Below, piece after piece: positions 7,604 to 16,793 of a DNA stretch of 64,000 bases. The DNA comes from Tissierellales bacterium. Its GTDB lineage: Bacteria; Bacillota; Clostridia; Tissierellales; Sedimentibacteraceae. The notes beneath the pieces are model-generated. The model was not told where the DNA came from. It saw nothing but the letters and a program-made list of their open reading frames with translations, and ran no database searches. Location: NCBI GenBank assembly GCA_018433765.1, contig JAHDQO010000003.1, positions 1 to 64,000 of the forward strand, in the 5' to 3' direction. A program made the translations under genes and the position numbers. Within the stretch, counting starts at the first letter, position 1. Every line of letters begins with the position of its first letter.

Positions 7604-9061
7604 TTGAATAGATTTTTAATAATATTACCTATAATTATTTATTTGACAGTGATGATTATAATTGCTATTTACACTAATAAATCTTCCAAAAAGTCTAAAT
7701 CTGATAGTCTAGAGGAATATTTTATTGGTGGAAGAAGTATGGGTGGATTAGTTTTATCAATGACTTTGATAGCAACATTTACTAGTGCCAGCAGTTTTAT
7801 TGGAGGGCCGGGTGTGGCGTATAATCAGGGTCTAGGTTGGGTATTGTTAGCTACGATTCAAGTACCTACAGCATTCTTAACATTAGGAGTATTAGGTAAA
7901 AAATTTGCAATAGTTTCAAGGAGAATTAAAGCTGTTACTGTTACTGATTACTTAAGAGTAAGATATAAAAATAACTTTGTTGTGATATTTGCATCAATAT
8001 CATTACTAGTATTCATGACAGCTATAATGGTTGCTCAATTTATAGGCGGAGCAAGATTATTCCAAGCAGTAACTGGATATCCTTATATTGTAGGGCTTGT
8101 AATATTCGGTATTACAGTTGTTATATATACGACTTTAGGAGGATTTAAAGCAGTCGCATTAACAGATGCGATACAAGGTATAATAATGGTGTTAGCTACT
8201 ATTTGTATCTTTGGAGGAGTTGTTAAGTATGGTGGAGGATTAGATTCAATAATGTCTAAACTAGTTTCTATTAATCCTGATCTTATTACACCATTTGGCG
8301 TTGATAATTTTATATCAAAACCTTATATTTTATCATTTTGGCTTTTAGTTGGAATTGCAGTATTAGGATTACCTCAAACTTCAGTGAGATGCATGGGCTT
8401 TAAAGATTCTAAATCTCTACATAATGCTATGATAATAGGTACATTTGTTGTAGGATTTCTAATGCTAGGAATGACTTTAGTTGGGGTAATGGGTAAAGCA
8501 ATATTGCCAGATATCACTGTTAGTGATTTAGCAGTACCTACAATTACTATGAAAGTAATGCCGCCGGTACTTGCAGGTATATTTATAGCAGGCCCTTTAG
8601 CTGCAATAATGTCAACAGTTGATTCTTTGATTATATTGTGCTCAGCAGCTATAGTTAAAGATTTTTATATGAATTACAGTAAAAAGAAAGTATCTAGTAA
8701 AAAATTAAGTAAGATGAGCTTTTATACAACAGCTATTATTGGACTAATAGTATTCTTTATTTCAATAAATCCTCCAGATTTAATAGTTTGGATAAATTTA
8801 TTTGCATTTGGAGGCTTAGAAGCAGCATTTTTATGGCCTACTATATTAGGATTATACTGGAAGAGAGCTAATGCAACAGGAGCAATAGCGTCAATGGTTG
8901 TTGGAGTAGGAGCCTTTTTCTATTTTTCAATAACGAAAATTTCTATCGCAGGAACTCAAGCCATAGTACCTACTGTAATATTAAGTTTATTAGCTTTTAT
9001 AATAGGAAGTTATATTGGTAAAAAACCTGAACAAGAAACCATTGATTTGTTTTGGATATAA
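7604..9061 (+). CDS. panF: Sodium:solute symporter, PanF (pantothenate permease)-like
   Basis: The 485-aa polytopic protein has 12-13 hydrophobic helices and SSS-family landmarks: EEYFIGGRSMGG after helix 1, ATFTSASSFIGGPGVAYNQG, VTDYLRVRYKN, GGFKAVALTDAIQG and AAIMSTVDSLIILCSAA. The adjacent YhdT gene and overall sequence favour pantothenate/Na+ symport over proline or other SSS substrates; that assignment is inference. The start is TTG 7604 seven bases after AGGAGG. It is co-transcribed with the small gene before it and is closed by a terminator. Confidence 0.85.
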   Translation: MNRFLIILPIIIYLTVMIIIAIYTNKSSKKSKSDSLEEYFIGGRSMGGLVLSMTLIATFTSASSFIGGPGVAYNQGLGWVLLATIQVPTAFLTLGVLGKKFAIVSRRIKAVTVTDYLRVRYKNNFVVIFASISLLVFMTAIMVAQFIGGARLFQAVTGYPYIVGLVIFGITVVIYTTLGGFKAVALTDAIQGIIMVLATICIFGGVVKYGGGLDSIMSKLVSINPDLITPFGVDNFISKPYILSFWLLVGIAVLGLPQTSVRCMGFKDSKSLHNAMIIGTFVVGFLMLGMTLVGVMGKAILPDITVSDLAVPTITMKVMPPVLAGIFIAGPLAAIMSTVDSLIILCSAAIVKDFYMNYSKKKVSSKKLSKMSFYTTAIIGLIVFFISINPPDLIVWINLFAFGGLEAAFLWPTILGLYWKRANATGAIASMVVGVGAFFYFSITKISIAGTQAIVPTVILSLLAFIIGSYIGKKPEQETIDLFWI

Positions 9062-9072
9062 AAACATAAAAG

Positions 9073-9116
9073 AAATACCAGTAAGCATTTAAAGTAGATG
9101 TTTACTGGTATTTTTA
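9073..9116 (+). terminator. Rho-independent terminator after panF
   Basis: AAATACCAGTAA pairs with TTACTGGTATTT and is followed by a T run. Confidence 0.85.
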
Positions 9117-9185
9117 TATATTAATAGAAGTGTTTATAAATATTAAAGATAATAAAAGGCTGTGGATAAAAATATATATAATTAG

Positions 9186-9207
9186 TTTTATAGACGTTTT
9201 ATAGACG
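9186..9207 (+). repeat. Tandem 11-bp repeat in the channel-gene promoter region
   Basis: TTTTATAGACG occurs twice in direct succession, just upstream of a TATTAT-like -10 at about 9211. One-turn spacing would put two protein sites on the same face of the helix, where an activator could sit. A chance duplication is equally possible. Confidence 0.4.
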
Positions 9208-9299
9208 AGTGTATTATAAAATTAAATAAGATTTTAATTAATAAAGTATCATACTATTATTATCAAATGTCAACTATTAAATATGAAGGAGACAATATA

Positions 9300-10100
9300 A
9301 TGGATAAGTCATTTTTGACACCTCCTGAAATAGCAAAAACATGGATAAGTATAGGAACTAAAAAAACTGATTTTAAAATAATTAATATGCTTCTATTAGC
9401 AATATTTGCAGGTATATTTATAGGTTTTGGTGCTCATGCAGATATTATTATTACACAGTCATTAGGTAAAAATTTAGACGTTGGATTAGCTACATTTTTA
9501 GGTGCATCAGTATTTCCAGTAGGAATTATGCTTGTTGTAATAGCAGGAGCAGAATTATTTACAGGAAATAATTTGATAAGTATTGCAGTACTAAATAAAG
9601 ATGTAACTATATCAAAAATGCTGAAAAACTGGATATTTGTTTACATAGGTAATTTTATAGGATCAATAATATTAGCATATCTCCTTAAATTATCAGGGTT
9701 ATATGGAAGTGCAGTATGTGAAAAAGCTATATCAATAGCGGAATCAAAAATATCTCTTAGTTTTTCACAAGCATTGATAAGAGGAATATTTTGTAATATT
9801 TTAGTAGTGCTTGCATGTTGGATGCAGGCAGGAGCAAAAGATGTAATTGGAAAAATATTTTCACTATGGTTTCCAGTAATGCTGTTTGTTCTTTCAGGAT
9901 TTGAGCACAGCGTAGCAAATATGTATTTTATACCTTTGGGCAGATTTTTAGGAGCTGATATTTCATGGTCACAAATATGGATTAGGAATCTTATTCCTGT
10001 TACTATTGGAAATATAATTGGCGGTGCAGTTATAGTTCCATTTGTTTACTGGTATACTTACGTATATAGGAAAGATAAAAAATTAATAAGAAATAACTAA
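9300..10100 (+). CDS. Formate/nitrite transporter (FNT) family channel
   Basis: The 266-aa protein has six hydrophobic segments and FNT signatures: the re-entrant loop AGIFIGFGAHADIII, GAELFTGNN (the GxELFTGNN motif), SQALIRGIFCNILVVLACW (including GxxCNxLVxLAVW) and SGFEHSVANMYFIPLG. FNT proteins form pentameric channels for formate, nitrite, hydrosulfide or related anions; the subtype cannot be decided here. The start is ATG 9300 with GAAGGAG upstream; an earlier in-frame ATG at 9267 has no ribosome site. It is monocistronic, between a terminator and the cobalamin-controlled operon. Confidence 0.9.
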   Translation: MDKSFLTPPEIAKTWISIGTKKTDFKIINMLLLAIFAGIFIGFGAHADIIITQSLGKNLDVGLATFLGASVFPVGIMLVVIAGAELFTGNNLISIAVLNKDVTISKMLKNWIFVYIGNFIGSIILAYLLKLSGLYGSAVCEKAISIAESKISLSFSQALIRGIFCNILVVLACWMQAGAKDVIGKIFSLWFPVMLFVLSGFEHSVANMYFIPLGRFLGADISWSQIWIRNLIPVTIGNIIGGAVIVPFVYWYTYVYRKDKKLIRNN

Positions 10101-10112
10101 AAATTAATCATG

Positions 10113-10141
10113 TTGACAATAGCATGAATTTTGTGTAGTAT
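10113..10141 (+). promoter_or_regulatory. Promoter of the cobalamin-riboswitch operon
   Basis: TTGACA (10113-10118), 17 bases, TAGTAT (10136-10141). The predicted start, near 10148, is about 20 bases before the riboswitch core. Confidence 0.65.
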
Positions 10142-10163
10142 TAGGTAAAAGTTAATATTAAAA

Positions 10164-10330
10164 AACAAGGTGCTGAATATACTGTATTCAGATAATAGGG
10201 AATCGGGTGTAAATCCCGGACGGTCCCGCCACTGTAATGCTTAGTGTTTATTAGATATACCACTGTACTTAGTATGGGAAGGTTAATAAACATGTTTTAA
10301 GCAAAGTCAGAAGACCTGCCTAGTTTAAAA
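10164..10330 (+). promoter_or_regulatory. Cobalamin riboswitch controlling the nitrogenase-like/ABC operon
   Basis: The aptamer signature is complete: an opening GGTGCTG (10169), GGGAATCGGGTGTAAATCCC, the core GGTCCCGCCACTGTAA, and a closing B12 box AGTCAGAAGACCTGCC ending at 10320. In known examples, adenosylcobalamin or a related corrinoid binds this fold and lowers expression. A hairpin follows at about 10362-10406, and then a terminator-like hairpin at 10428-10466. All six downstream genes, from 10521 to 16767, read the same way without internal terminators. Confidence 0.95.
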
Positions 10331-10427
10331 ATATCAGTATCTAAACTTACATAAATTATAAGCTATAGATACAACTTTGCGAAAGACAAAGTCGATATTT
10401 ATAGTGAAATAATGTATAGTTTGCTGT

Positions 10428-10466
10428 AAAGCTCCTTTTCTTTTGTAAAGTTAAGGAGTTTTTTTA
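10428..10466 (+). terminator. Attenuator in the riboswitch leader
   Basis: AAAGCTCCTT pairs with AAGGAGTTTT (one G-T pair) across a 15-base loop and runs into seven Ts. It lies between the aptamer and the first gene, so it is likely the off-state terminator of the riboswitch. Confidence 0.7.
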
Positions 10467-10520
10467 TTGCCTTTATTAACTTAATAATTCTAGCAATAAT
10501 TATAAGAGGAGAGAGACTAA

Positions 10521-11264
10521 ATGAAGAGAATAGCTATTTACGGTAAAGGAGGAATCGGTAAATCTACAACTGCATCAAATATTTCTGCTGCTTTATCTTT
10601 GTATGGATATAAAGTTATGCAGATAGGGTGTGATCCTAAAGCTGATTCTACTACAAACTTAATAAAGAAAAACAACATTAAAACAATACTTGATTTATTA
10701 AGAACAAATACAAGTATTACATTAGAAGATGCTATTTTAAAAGGTTATAACAATATTCTTTGTGCTGAATGTGGTGGGCCAACTCCCGGTGTTGGATGCG
10801 CTGGAAGAGGTATAATAACTGCATTTGAATTTCTAGACAAGCATAAAACATTCGAGAGATACAATCCTGATGTTGTTTTATACGACGTCTTAGGAGATGT
10901 TGTATGCGGAGGTTTTGCAATGCCTATTAGAAATGGTTATGCAGAGGATATATATATCGTAACATCAGGTGAAAAAATGTCAGTATTTGCAGCTCGAAAT
11001 ATTGCTATGGCAATAGACACTTTTAAGGAGAGGGGGTATGCGAAATTGAAAGGTATTATTTTAAATTCTAGAAATATACCTAACGAATGTGATATTGTTT
11101 TAGCTCTTGCAAAAGAACTTAATACTGAAATAGTAGAAGTTATACCAAGAGATGATATTGTACAAAAATGTGAAGAAAAGAAAATGACAGTAATTGAAGG
11201 TGCACCGCGTTCTCATATGACGCAAATTTATAAAAATCTTGCGAAAAAAATTATTGAATCATAA
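10521..11264 (+). CDS. NifH-like nitrogenase iron-protein homologue (group IV type)
   Basis: This 247-aa P-loop ATPase has Walker [10 protein letters not shown] (residues 8-16), the switch-I segment CDPKADSTT (37-45) and both [4Fe-4S] ligands: Cys93 in GVGCAGRG and Cys129 in [10 protein letters not shown]. Like NifH it should dimerise around the cluster and pass electrons with ATP hydrolysis to the D/K-like proteins encoded downstream. It is shorter than true NifH (~275-290 aa). The unusual CAECGG before the first ligand adds Cys81 and Cys84. No nifB, nifE or nifN lies nearby. Nitrogen fixation and (bacterio)chlorophyll synthesis are unlikely; the context indicates a dedicated nitrogenase-like reductase. 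Confidence 0.92.
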   Translation: MKRIAIYGKGGIGKSTTASNISAALSLYGYKVMQIGCDPKADSTTNLIKKNNIKTILDLLRTNTSITLEDAILKGYNNILCAECGGPTPGVGCAGRGIITAFEFLDKHKTFERYNPDVVLYDVLGDVVCGGFAMPIRNGYAEDIYIVTSGEKMSVFAARNIAMAIDTFKERGYAKLKGIILNSRNIPNECDIVLALAKELNTEIVEVIPRDDIVQKCEEKKMTVIEGAPRSHMTQIYKNLAKKIIES

Positions 11265-11286
11265 TTAGAAACTAGGAGATGAGAAA

Positions 11287-12399
11287 ATGAAAAGATTATT
11301 AAAAAATTTAACATTAGTATTATTAATAACACTATTATTAGTATCTATGGGATTATCAGGATGCAGTAAAGATAACTCACCTGTAGTAAATGATGACCAG
11401 TTTAGTGATGACATTAAAGGTAAAGAGGATGGAAAAGTAACAAGTAAAAAAACAATAATTGACTATGAGGAAACAGGATCTAAAAAAGCTTTAGAAATGA
11501 TTGATGAAGTACAAAAGAATATTGTAGTTAATGAAGATTCGGTTACTTTTATTGATGGACTTGGAGAAGAACAAACAGTTAAGAAAAATCCTACAGTAGT
11601 AGTTGGTATGTATACTTCACTTGTAGATGCATGGATGGCTAATGGAGGACATATTGAAGGTATTACTCAGTGGGGAGGTATGGATATTCCCGGAGTTGAG
11701 AATGCAGAAATTATTGGTACTGCATCTGCACCAGATTTAGAGAAAGTAGTATCTATGCAGCCCGATTTGGCAATAGCATCAACAGGAGGATATCATGCTG
11801 ATCTTAGAAAATTTCTAAAAGAAAATGATATACCTTATTTAGTTTATCAATTAAAAGTTATGGAAGATTATATATACATATCAAAAGTAATCTCAGAAAT
11901 TACAGGAGATGAAGAGGCGTATAAGAAAAATTGTGTTGACGTTGTAAAAAGAGTTTTCCAAATTGCTGAATATATTAAAGATAATACTGAAAAACAGCCA
12001 AGAGTATTGGTTCTTTCTTCTACTCCAGGTAATACAAATATGAGATTAGAAACTTCTCCAAATGGTAAAAAGTTAGATAGATTAGGTGCAGTAAACGTAA
12101 TAACAGAAGGAGAGGATTATCAGCCATTAAATATGGAAAAAGTTTTAATTGAAGATCCTGATATTATAATTATTCAAGCAAATCCATCAAAAACTGACGG
12201 TTTTAAATCTCAGAAAGAAACAGACAAAGCAGTTATGGATGCTTTTGCAAAAGATCCCGCATGGAATTCTCTAACAGCAGTAAAGAACAATAAAATAATA
12301 ATGCTTCCTAGAAGTTTATTTTATTACATACCAAATGATAGATTTGATGAAGCTTATGAGTTTGTAGCAAAAAGAGTGTATCCGGAATTGTTTGAATAA
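11287..12399 (+). CDS. ABC transporter substrate-binding lipoprotein (BtuF/FecB-like)
   Basis: The 370-aa protein has a signal peptide ending in the lipobox LSGC (Cys26), so it is anchored outside the membrane. After an acidic linker comes a class III helical-backbone binding fold: PTVVVGMYTSLVDAWMANGG, then VVSMQPDLAIASTGGYHADL, then RLGAVNVITEGEDYQPLNME, and a C-terminal DPDIIIIQANPS. Such proteins bind siderophores, heme, cobalamin or other metal chelates. The gene sits between the NifH-like and the D-like genes (22-base gaps on both sides), and the matching permease and ATPase close the operon. Together with the cobalamin riboswitch, this suggests a corrinoid, tetrapyrrole or metal-chelate ligand (inference). 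Confidence 0.88.
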   Translation: MKRLLKNLTLVLLITLLLVSMGLSGCSKDNSPVVNDDQFSDDIKGKEDGKVTSKKTIIDYEETGSKKALEMIDEVQKNIVVNEDSVTFIDGLGEEQTVKKNPTVVVGMYTSLVDAWMANGGHIEGITQWGGMDIPGVENAEIIGTASAPDLEKVVSMQPDLAIASTGGYHADLRKFLKENDIPYLVYQLKVMEDYIYISKVISEITGDEEAYKKNCVDVVKRVFQIAEYIKDNTEKQPRVLVLSSTPGNTNMRLETSPNGKKLDRLGAVNVITEGEDYQPLNMEKVLIEDPDIIIIQANPSKTDGFKSQKETDKAVMDAFAKDPAWNSLTAVKNNKIIMLPRSLFYYIPNDRFDEAYEFVAKRVYPELFE

Positions 12400-12420
12400 A
12401 ATCATATTTAGGAGATAAAA

Positions 12421-13698
12421 ATGGAAAAAGACAAAATACTAAGATTATCTGAAGTTAATAATATGGAAGATGTTAATAAGCTATCATGTGCAATTTCACC
12501 TGGGGGACACTGCCCCCTGTTTGGTGTAAGTTTAGCGTTGAAATCAATTAGTGGTATAAGCATTATATTTGTAGGAACAAAAGAATGTACGTATTATGCA
12601 AAAACAACAACCTTTGAGCAAATGGGATATAGTAAAAATGCTCCTAATGTTATTTTAGCTGTAATGGAAGATAAAGATTTAGTTTTTGGAATAAAAGATT
12701 TAAAAAGTTTAATAGAAGAAGAAGCTAGAAAAGATGATACAAAATATGTCTTAATTGTTACTTCTTGTGCTGTGGAACTTATAGGTGAAGATATTGAAGG
12801 CATTGTATATATGCTTAATAAGCAATATGACTGTGTTATAAAAGTTATAAAAACAGAACATTTTAAAACTAGTGACTATTATATAGGTATAGAAAATTCA
12901 TATGCTGCACTTGTTGATGGCATGAGTAACTGCAATAAAAAGAAAAAGACTTATAATATTATTGGATCTAGATATGCTGGAATTGAAAATTCAGAAGTAG
13001 TGAGCATTTTAAAAGATAACGGTTGGAATATCAATACTATATTTCCATACGGTGCTGGATATGAAGATATTATGAATATAACAAGAGCAGAATTCAACAT
13101 TGTAACCGATTATACAGGACTCGAAATGGCAAAAACTCTAAAAGAAAAGTTTGGGATGGAGTATATAAGATTTGATATGCATTTTAACATTGAAAATATA
13201 GTTAAATCTTATAAAAGAATTGAAGAAATAACAATGATTAAAGTAGATAGATTTATTGAGACTAATATTAGAGAAATAAAAGAGCAGGAAGAAAAATTAA
13301 GAAATCTTGTTAATGATAAAACATTTATTTATGGTCATATAATTTATTATCCAATAGAACTATGTGCATATTTATCTAATCTTGGGATGAAACCTTTATT
13401 AATACAAATTAGAAATTTATATGATAATGATATAAACAATAAAAAAACAATATTAAATAATAACAGCAATCCTTATATATCAAAAAATGCAAATTTACTA
13501 GCTTTAGAAGATTATTATAAAAAATTAAAACCAGATGTGTATATTGGATCTGAAATGCCAGAAAGATTAAAAAGACATAATATTGGACATGTAATATTTA
13601 GTATCTTTCCTGCTAAAGTAGGTTTTGATGTTGTAAAAAATGCTTTATTAGCATTAAAGAAATGGGGTAAGGAGGAATTAAATAATGAAAGTTTTTAA
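12421..13698 (+). CDS. Nitrogenase component 1-like protein, D-type subunit
   Basis: The 425-aa protein belongs to the NifD/NifK/BchN oxidoreductase superfamily. The three cysteine positions used for P-cluster or [4Fe-4S] binding are recognisable: Cys23 in LSCAISPGGHC (also Cys31), Cys56 in GTKECTYYA and Cys116 in VTSCAVELIGEDI. The last matches the NifD segment ending in LIGDDI. The FeMo-cofactor ligands of NifD (a Cys about 275 and a late His) are not evident. The gene overlaps the K-like gene by 14 bases, indicating coupled synthesis of a heteromeric complex. By analogy to DPOR and CfbD it should receive electrons from the NifH-like protein and reduce a bound substrate. The substrate is unknown. 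Confidence 0.87.
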   Translation: MEKDKILRLSEVNNMEDVNKLSCAISPGGHCPLFGVSLALKSISGISIIFVGTKECTYYAKTTTFEQMGYSKNAPNVILAVMEDKDLVFGIKDLKSLIEEEARKDDTKYVLIVTSCAVELIGEDIEGIVYMLNKQYDCVIKVIKTEHFKTSDYYIGIENSYAALVDGMSNCNKKKKTYNIIGSRYAGIENSEVVSILKDNGWNINTIFPYGAGYEDIMNITRAEFNIVTDYTGLEMAKTLKEKFGMEYIRFDMHFNIENIVKSYKRIEEITMIKVDRFIETNIREIKEQEEKLRNLVNDKTFIYGHIIYYPIELCAYLSNLGMKPLLIQIRNLYDNDINNKKTILNNNSNPYISKNANLLALEDYYKKLKPDVYIGSEMPERLKRHNIGHVIFSIFPAKVGFDVVKNALLALKKWGKEELNNESF

Positions 13699-14950
13699 AT
13701 TATTACCACCTCCATCAGAAAGAATGGGTGTAATACTTGCGTTATCAAGTATAAAAGATATTTGTATTATTGAATATGGACCTGAGGGGACGATGCATTA
13801 TGCATTTGGTTTAGTAAAAAAATATAATTTACAATCTAGTAATAATTTTTTTACCACTGGAATGAAAGAAAAAGATGCAGTATTTGGAGATGTTGAAAAT
13901 TTAAAAACAGCTATTGTTGAAATAGATAAAAAATATAACCCTAAAGTAATATTTGTTATAACATCATCTATATGCGATATTATCGGAACTGACGTAATGC
14001 CTATCTGCAAAGAATGTTCATTAAAAGTTAAAGCAAAAATTGCTGTATTTGAGAATATAGGCTTTGATAGAGATTTTTCTACAGGTATTGAAAGAGTTTA
14101 TACTCAATTAGCCAATTTATATTCAGATAAGAGCAGAAAAAAAGAAGAAATGACGTGCAACATATTAGGTATGTCCATAGATACATATAATTATTTATCA
14201 GACTTAAAAGAGCTTAAACGTATATTGAAAGAATATCTTAACTGTAGTGTAAATTCTGTTTTTACTGCAAATAGCAGTGTTTCAGAAATAGAAAATTCTA
14301 ATAATGCTAGTTTTAATATTGTACTTAGAAAAGAAGCATTACAATGTGCACAGATTTATAAAGAAAGGAGTAATATACCTTATTATTATGGGAAATTACC
14401 GTATGGACTTAAAGGAACAATAAATTGGATAAAAGAAATAAGTGAAAAATTTTCCATTAAAATAAATGAAGAAAAGTTAAAAGCAGAGAAAAATGAAGCT
14501 GATAACATATTTAGAAACTTTATTATGTTTCAAAGAACAAATCTTAATAAGGATGTTATTTTAAGTGGAAATTATGACATGCTGAGAAGTATTTACGGCT
14601 TTTTTAATGATGAATTGAAATTTAATATTAAAAAAATGATTGTAAATCATGATAACTATAACCATATTAATAAAGAAAATGATTTATATTGTTTTTACCA
14701 TGATGAATTACAAGTTATTAAAACTGTAGAAAGTTTCAAAGATGCATTAATTTTAGGCGATGGAATTTTGTGCAACGAATATAAAAATAAAAGAAATGTA
14801 TATCAAATTTCTAATCCAAATTATAATAAAATTAATTTGTATGAATTTACACCATACGTTGGATTTAGAGGTGCTTTATACTTAATACAGGAGTTGAGAA
14901 ATTTTTTAGAAGAGGTCAAAAATGAAAGCAATCATAAAAAAAGCGAATGA
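13685..14950 (+). CDS. Nitrogenase component 1-like protein, K-type subunit with degenerate cluster site
   Basis: The 421-aa protein starts with a short FKLLPPPSERMG segment resembling the N-terminus of BchB, then EYGPEGTMHY, the region that in NifK is GSQGC and in BchB APQGD. The residue at the cluster-ligand position is Thr36 here; BchB uses Asp36. The first cysteine site is absent. Only Cys97, in TSSICDIIGTDV, is kept. A cluster at the D/K interface would therefore be held mainly by the D-type subunit, as in DPOR. The start overlaps the D-like gene by 14 bases, and the permease start lies 29 bases inside its 3' end. Confidence 0.82.
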   Translation: MKVFKLLPPPSERMGVILALSSIKDICIIEYGPEGTMHYAFGLVKKYNLQSSNNFFTTGMKEKDAVFGDVENLKTAIVEIDKKYNPKVIFVITSSICDIIGTDVMPICKECSLKVKAKIAVFENIGFDRDFSTGIERVYTQLANLYSDKSRKKEEMTCNILGMSIDTYNYLSDLKELKRILKEYLNCSVNSVFTANSSVSEIENSNNASFNIVLRKEALQCAQIYKERSNIPYYYGKLPYGLKGTINWIKEISEKFSIKINEEKLKAEKNEADNIFRNFIMFQRTNLNKDVILSGNYDMLRSIYGFFNDELKFNIKKMIVNHDNYNHINKENDLYCFYHDELQVIKTVESFKDALILGDGILCNEYKNKRNVYQISNPNYNKINLYEFTPYVGFRGALYLIQELRNFLEEVKNESNHKKSE

Positions 14951-15938
14951 TAGAAACGAAGTCTTCAAAATTTTAATAATATTCATATTAATGGGTATTT
15001 GCTTAATATCTTTTTTCATTAGCATAGGTTTTGGAACGATGGATTTGTCACTTAAAGATATTGTTAGAGCTATATTTTTTGAAGATGAAGGTATAAACAG
15101 ACAGATTGTATGGAATATTAGACTACCTCGAACTTTAGTGGCTGCTTTCGTAGGAATTTGTCTTTCATTAAGCGGTGCTATAATGCAGGGGGTTATGAGA
15201 AACCCATTGGCTTCTCCTGATATTTTAGGAGTATCATCAGGAGCAGGGTTAGTTGCTTTTTTATTTTTAATAGTTTTTCCTAACTTATTTTATTTAGTTC
15301 CTATGGGTGCTTTTATAGGAGCATTGGTAACAACAATGATAATTTATTTTTTGGCGTATCAAAATGGTATAAATCCACTAAGAATTGTTCTAGCTGGAGT
15401 TGCAGTAAATGCTTTTATTGGCGGAATTATGAATGTTATAATAATGTTTTATCCAGATGATTTAGCAGGAGTTTCAGGGTTTTTAGTAGGAAGCCTATCA
15501 GCAAGATCTTGGAGTCATTTTATATCATTATGTCCATATGCTGTGATAGGTATAATTTTAGCTTTTATTATTCCTGCTAAAATGAATGTATTAATGCTTG
15601 GAGATGACATGGCAATAGGTCTTGGAATGAATGTAGAAAGAACAAGGACTTTTTTTATTATTATTTCATCTATTCTTGCCGCTGCTGCGGTAAGTGTTGT
15701 AGGAATGATAGGGTTTGTAGGATTAATTGTTCCTCATATTGCAAGGCTTATTATTGGGTCGGATTATAGATACTTAACGCCTGCATCTACATTTTTAGGA
15801 GCGGGAGTAGTTATGCTTTGCGATACTTTAGGAAGAAATATATTTAAGCCAGTTGAAATTTCAGTAGGTGTTATTATGGCAGTGTTTGGAGCACCATTTT
15901 TTCTATATCTACTGAGAGAAAAGAAAAGTTTAGGATAA
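14922..15938 (+). CDS. FecCD/BtuC-type ABC transporter permease
   Basis: The 338-aa polytopic protein has about ten transmembrane helices. FecCD hallmarks are IRLPRTLVAAFVGICLSLSG, MQGVMRNPLASPDILGVSSG, GMIGFVGLIVPHIARLIIGS and a late CDTLGRN segment. The ATG at 14922 lies inside the K-like gene with AGAGG upstream, so expression is tied to the reductase genes. As a homodimer with the following ATPase and the lipoprotein encoded at 11287-12399, it forms a complete type II importer of the siderophore/heme/cobalamin class. Confidence 0.93.
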   Translation: MKAIIKKANDRNEVFKILIIFILMGICLISFFISIGFGTMDLSLKDIVRAIFFEDEGINRQIVWNIRLPRTLVAAFVGICLSLSGAIMQGVMRNPLASPDILGVSSGAGLVAFLFLIVFPNLFYLVPMGAFIGALVTTMIIYFLAYQNGINPLRIVLAGVAVNAFIGGIMNVIIMFYPDDLAGVSGFLVGSLSARSWSHFISLCPYAVIGIILAFIIPAKMNVLMLGDDMAIGLGMNVERTRTFFIIISSILAAAAVSVVGMIGFVGLIVPHIARLIIGSDYRYLTPASTFLGAGVVMLCDTLGRNIFKPVEISVGVIMAVFGAPFFLYLLREKKSLG

Positions 15939-15984
15939 AATTTAAATATAAAATTAGACACAAAAAATAGAAGGAATGGATGTT

Positions 15985-16767
15985 ATGTTTAGAATTCGTA
16001 ATTTAACTATGGGATATTCTTCTGAATCAGTCTTGGAGGATATAAATATAGATATATCATATAAGAAAATCACAACTATCTTAGGTCCTAATGGATGTGG
16101 TAAATCAACTTTATTTAAAGGTCTTAGCCGTACTTTAAAGCCTTGGAAGGGTGACATTTTTAAGGATGGTATATCAATATATAAGTATAATACTAAAAAA
16201 CTTGCCAAAGAAATTGGTATATTACCGCAATCAACTCAATTACAGTCAGATTATACAGTAGAAAAGCTAGTATCATTAGGAAGATATCCTTATTTAAAAT
16301 GGAATGGTAAAATGACTGATAAAGATTATAAAGTTGTTGATAGCTGCATGAAAATGACAAATGTTAATAAGTTTAGGAAAAGAAAAGTTAGAAGTCTATC
16401 AGGTGGTGAACGGCAGAAAGTTTTAATAGCTATGGTGTTAGCACAACAGCCAAAAGTACTTCTACTTGATGAACCTACAACCTTTTTAGATATCTGCCAT
16501 CAATTTGAAGTATTAGAACTTGTTAAGAAATTGAATAAGGAGATGGGAATAACTATAATAATGGTACTGCATGATTTCAATCAAGCTCTTAAATATTCTG
16601 ATTATACTGTTATTTTAAACAATAAAAAGATATATAAAAAAGGGATACCTAATGAAGTAATACTAGAAGAAATGTTTAATAAAGTTTTTAAAATTAAAGT
16701 TGATAAAATATACAATGAGAAGAAAGATACTACATATATAATCCCTATCCAAAGTTTGAATATATAA
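15985..16767 (+). CDS. FepC/BtuD-type ABC transporter ATP-binding protein
   Basis: The 260-aa ATPase has Walker A GPNGCGKST, Q-loop LPQSTQ, signature LSGGERQK, Walker B VLLLDEPTTFLD and H-loop VLHDFNQA. The strings LGRYPYL and LDICHQ are characteristic of the iron-chelate/cobalamin uptake subfamily. I choose ATG 15985, nine bases after AAGGA; the ATG at 15976 directly abuts the ribosome site. It ends the riboswitch operon, with a terminator 27 bases after the stop. Confidence 0.92.
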   Translation: MFRIRNLTMGYSSESVLEDINIDISYKKITTILGPNGCGKSTLFKGLSRTLKPWKGDIFKDGISIYKYNTKKLAKEIGILPQSTQLQSDYTVEKLVSLGRYPYLKWNGKMTDKDYKVVDSCMKMTNVNKFRKRKVRSLSGGERQKVLIAMVLAQQPKVLLLDEPTTFLDICHQFEVLELVKKLNKEMGITIIMVLHDFNQALKYSDYTVILNNKKIYKKGIPNEVILEEMFNKVFKIKVDKIYNEKKDTTYIIPIQSLNI

Positions 16768-16793
16768 TAATGTTACATATATTAATAAAATAT

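Noticed and set aside
10521-14950. True nitrogenase (nifHDK) or protochlorophyllide reductase
   Set aside because: No nifB/E/N, no FeMo-co ligands in the D-type protein, K-type cluster site degenerate, and no bacteriochlorophyll genes. The transporter and B12 riboswitch context points to another substrate.
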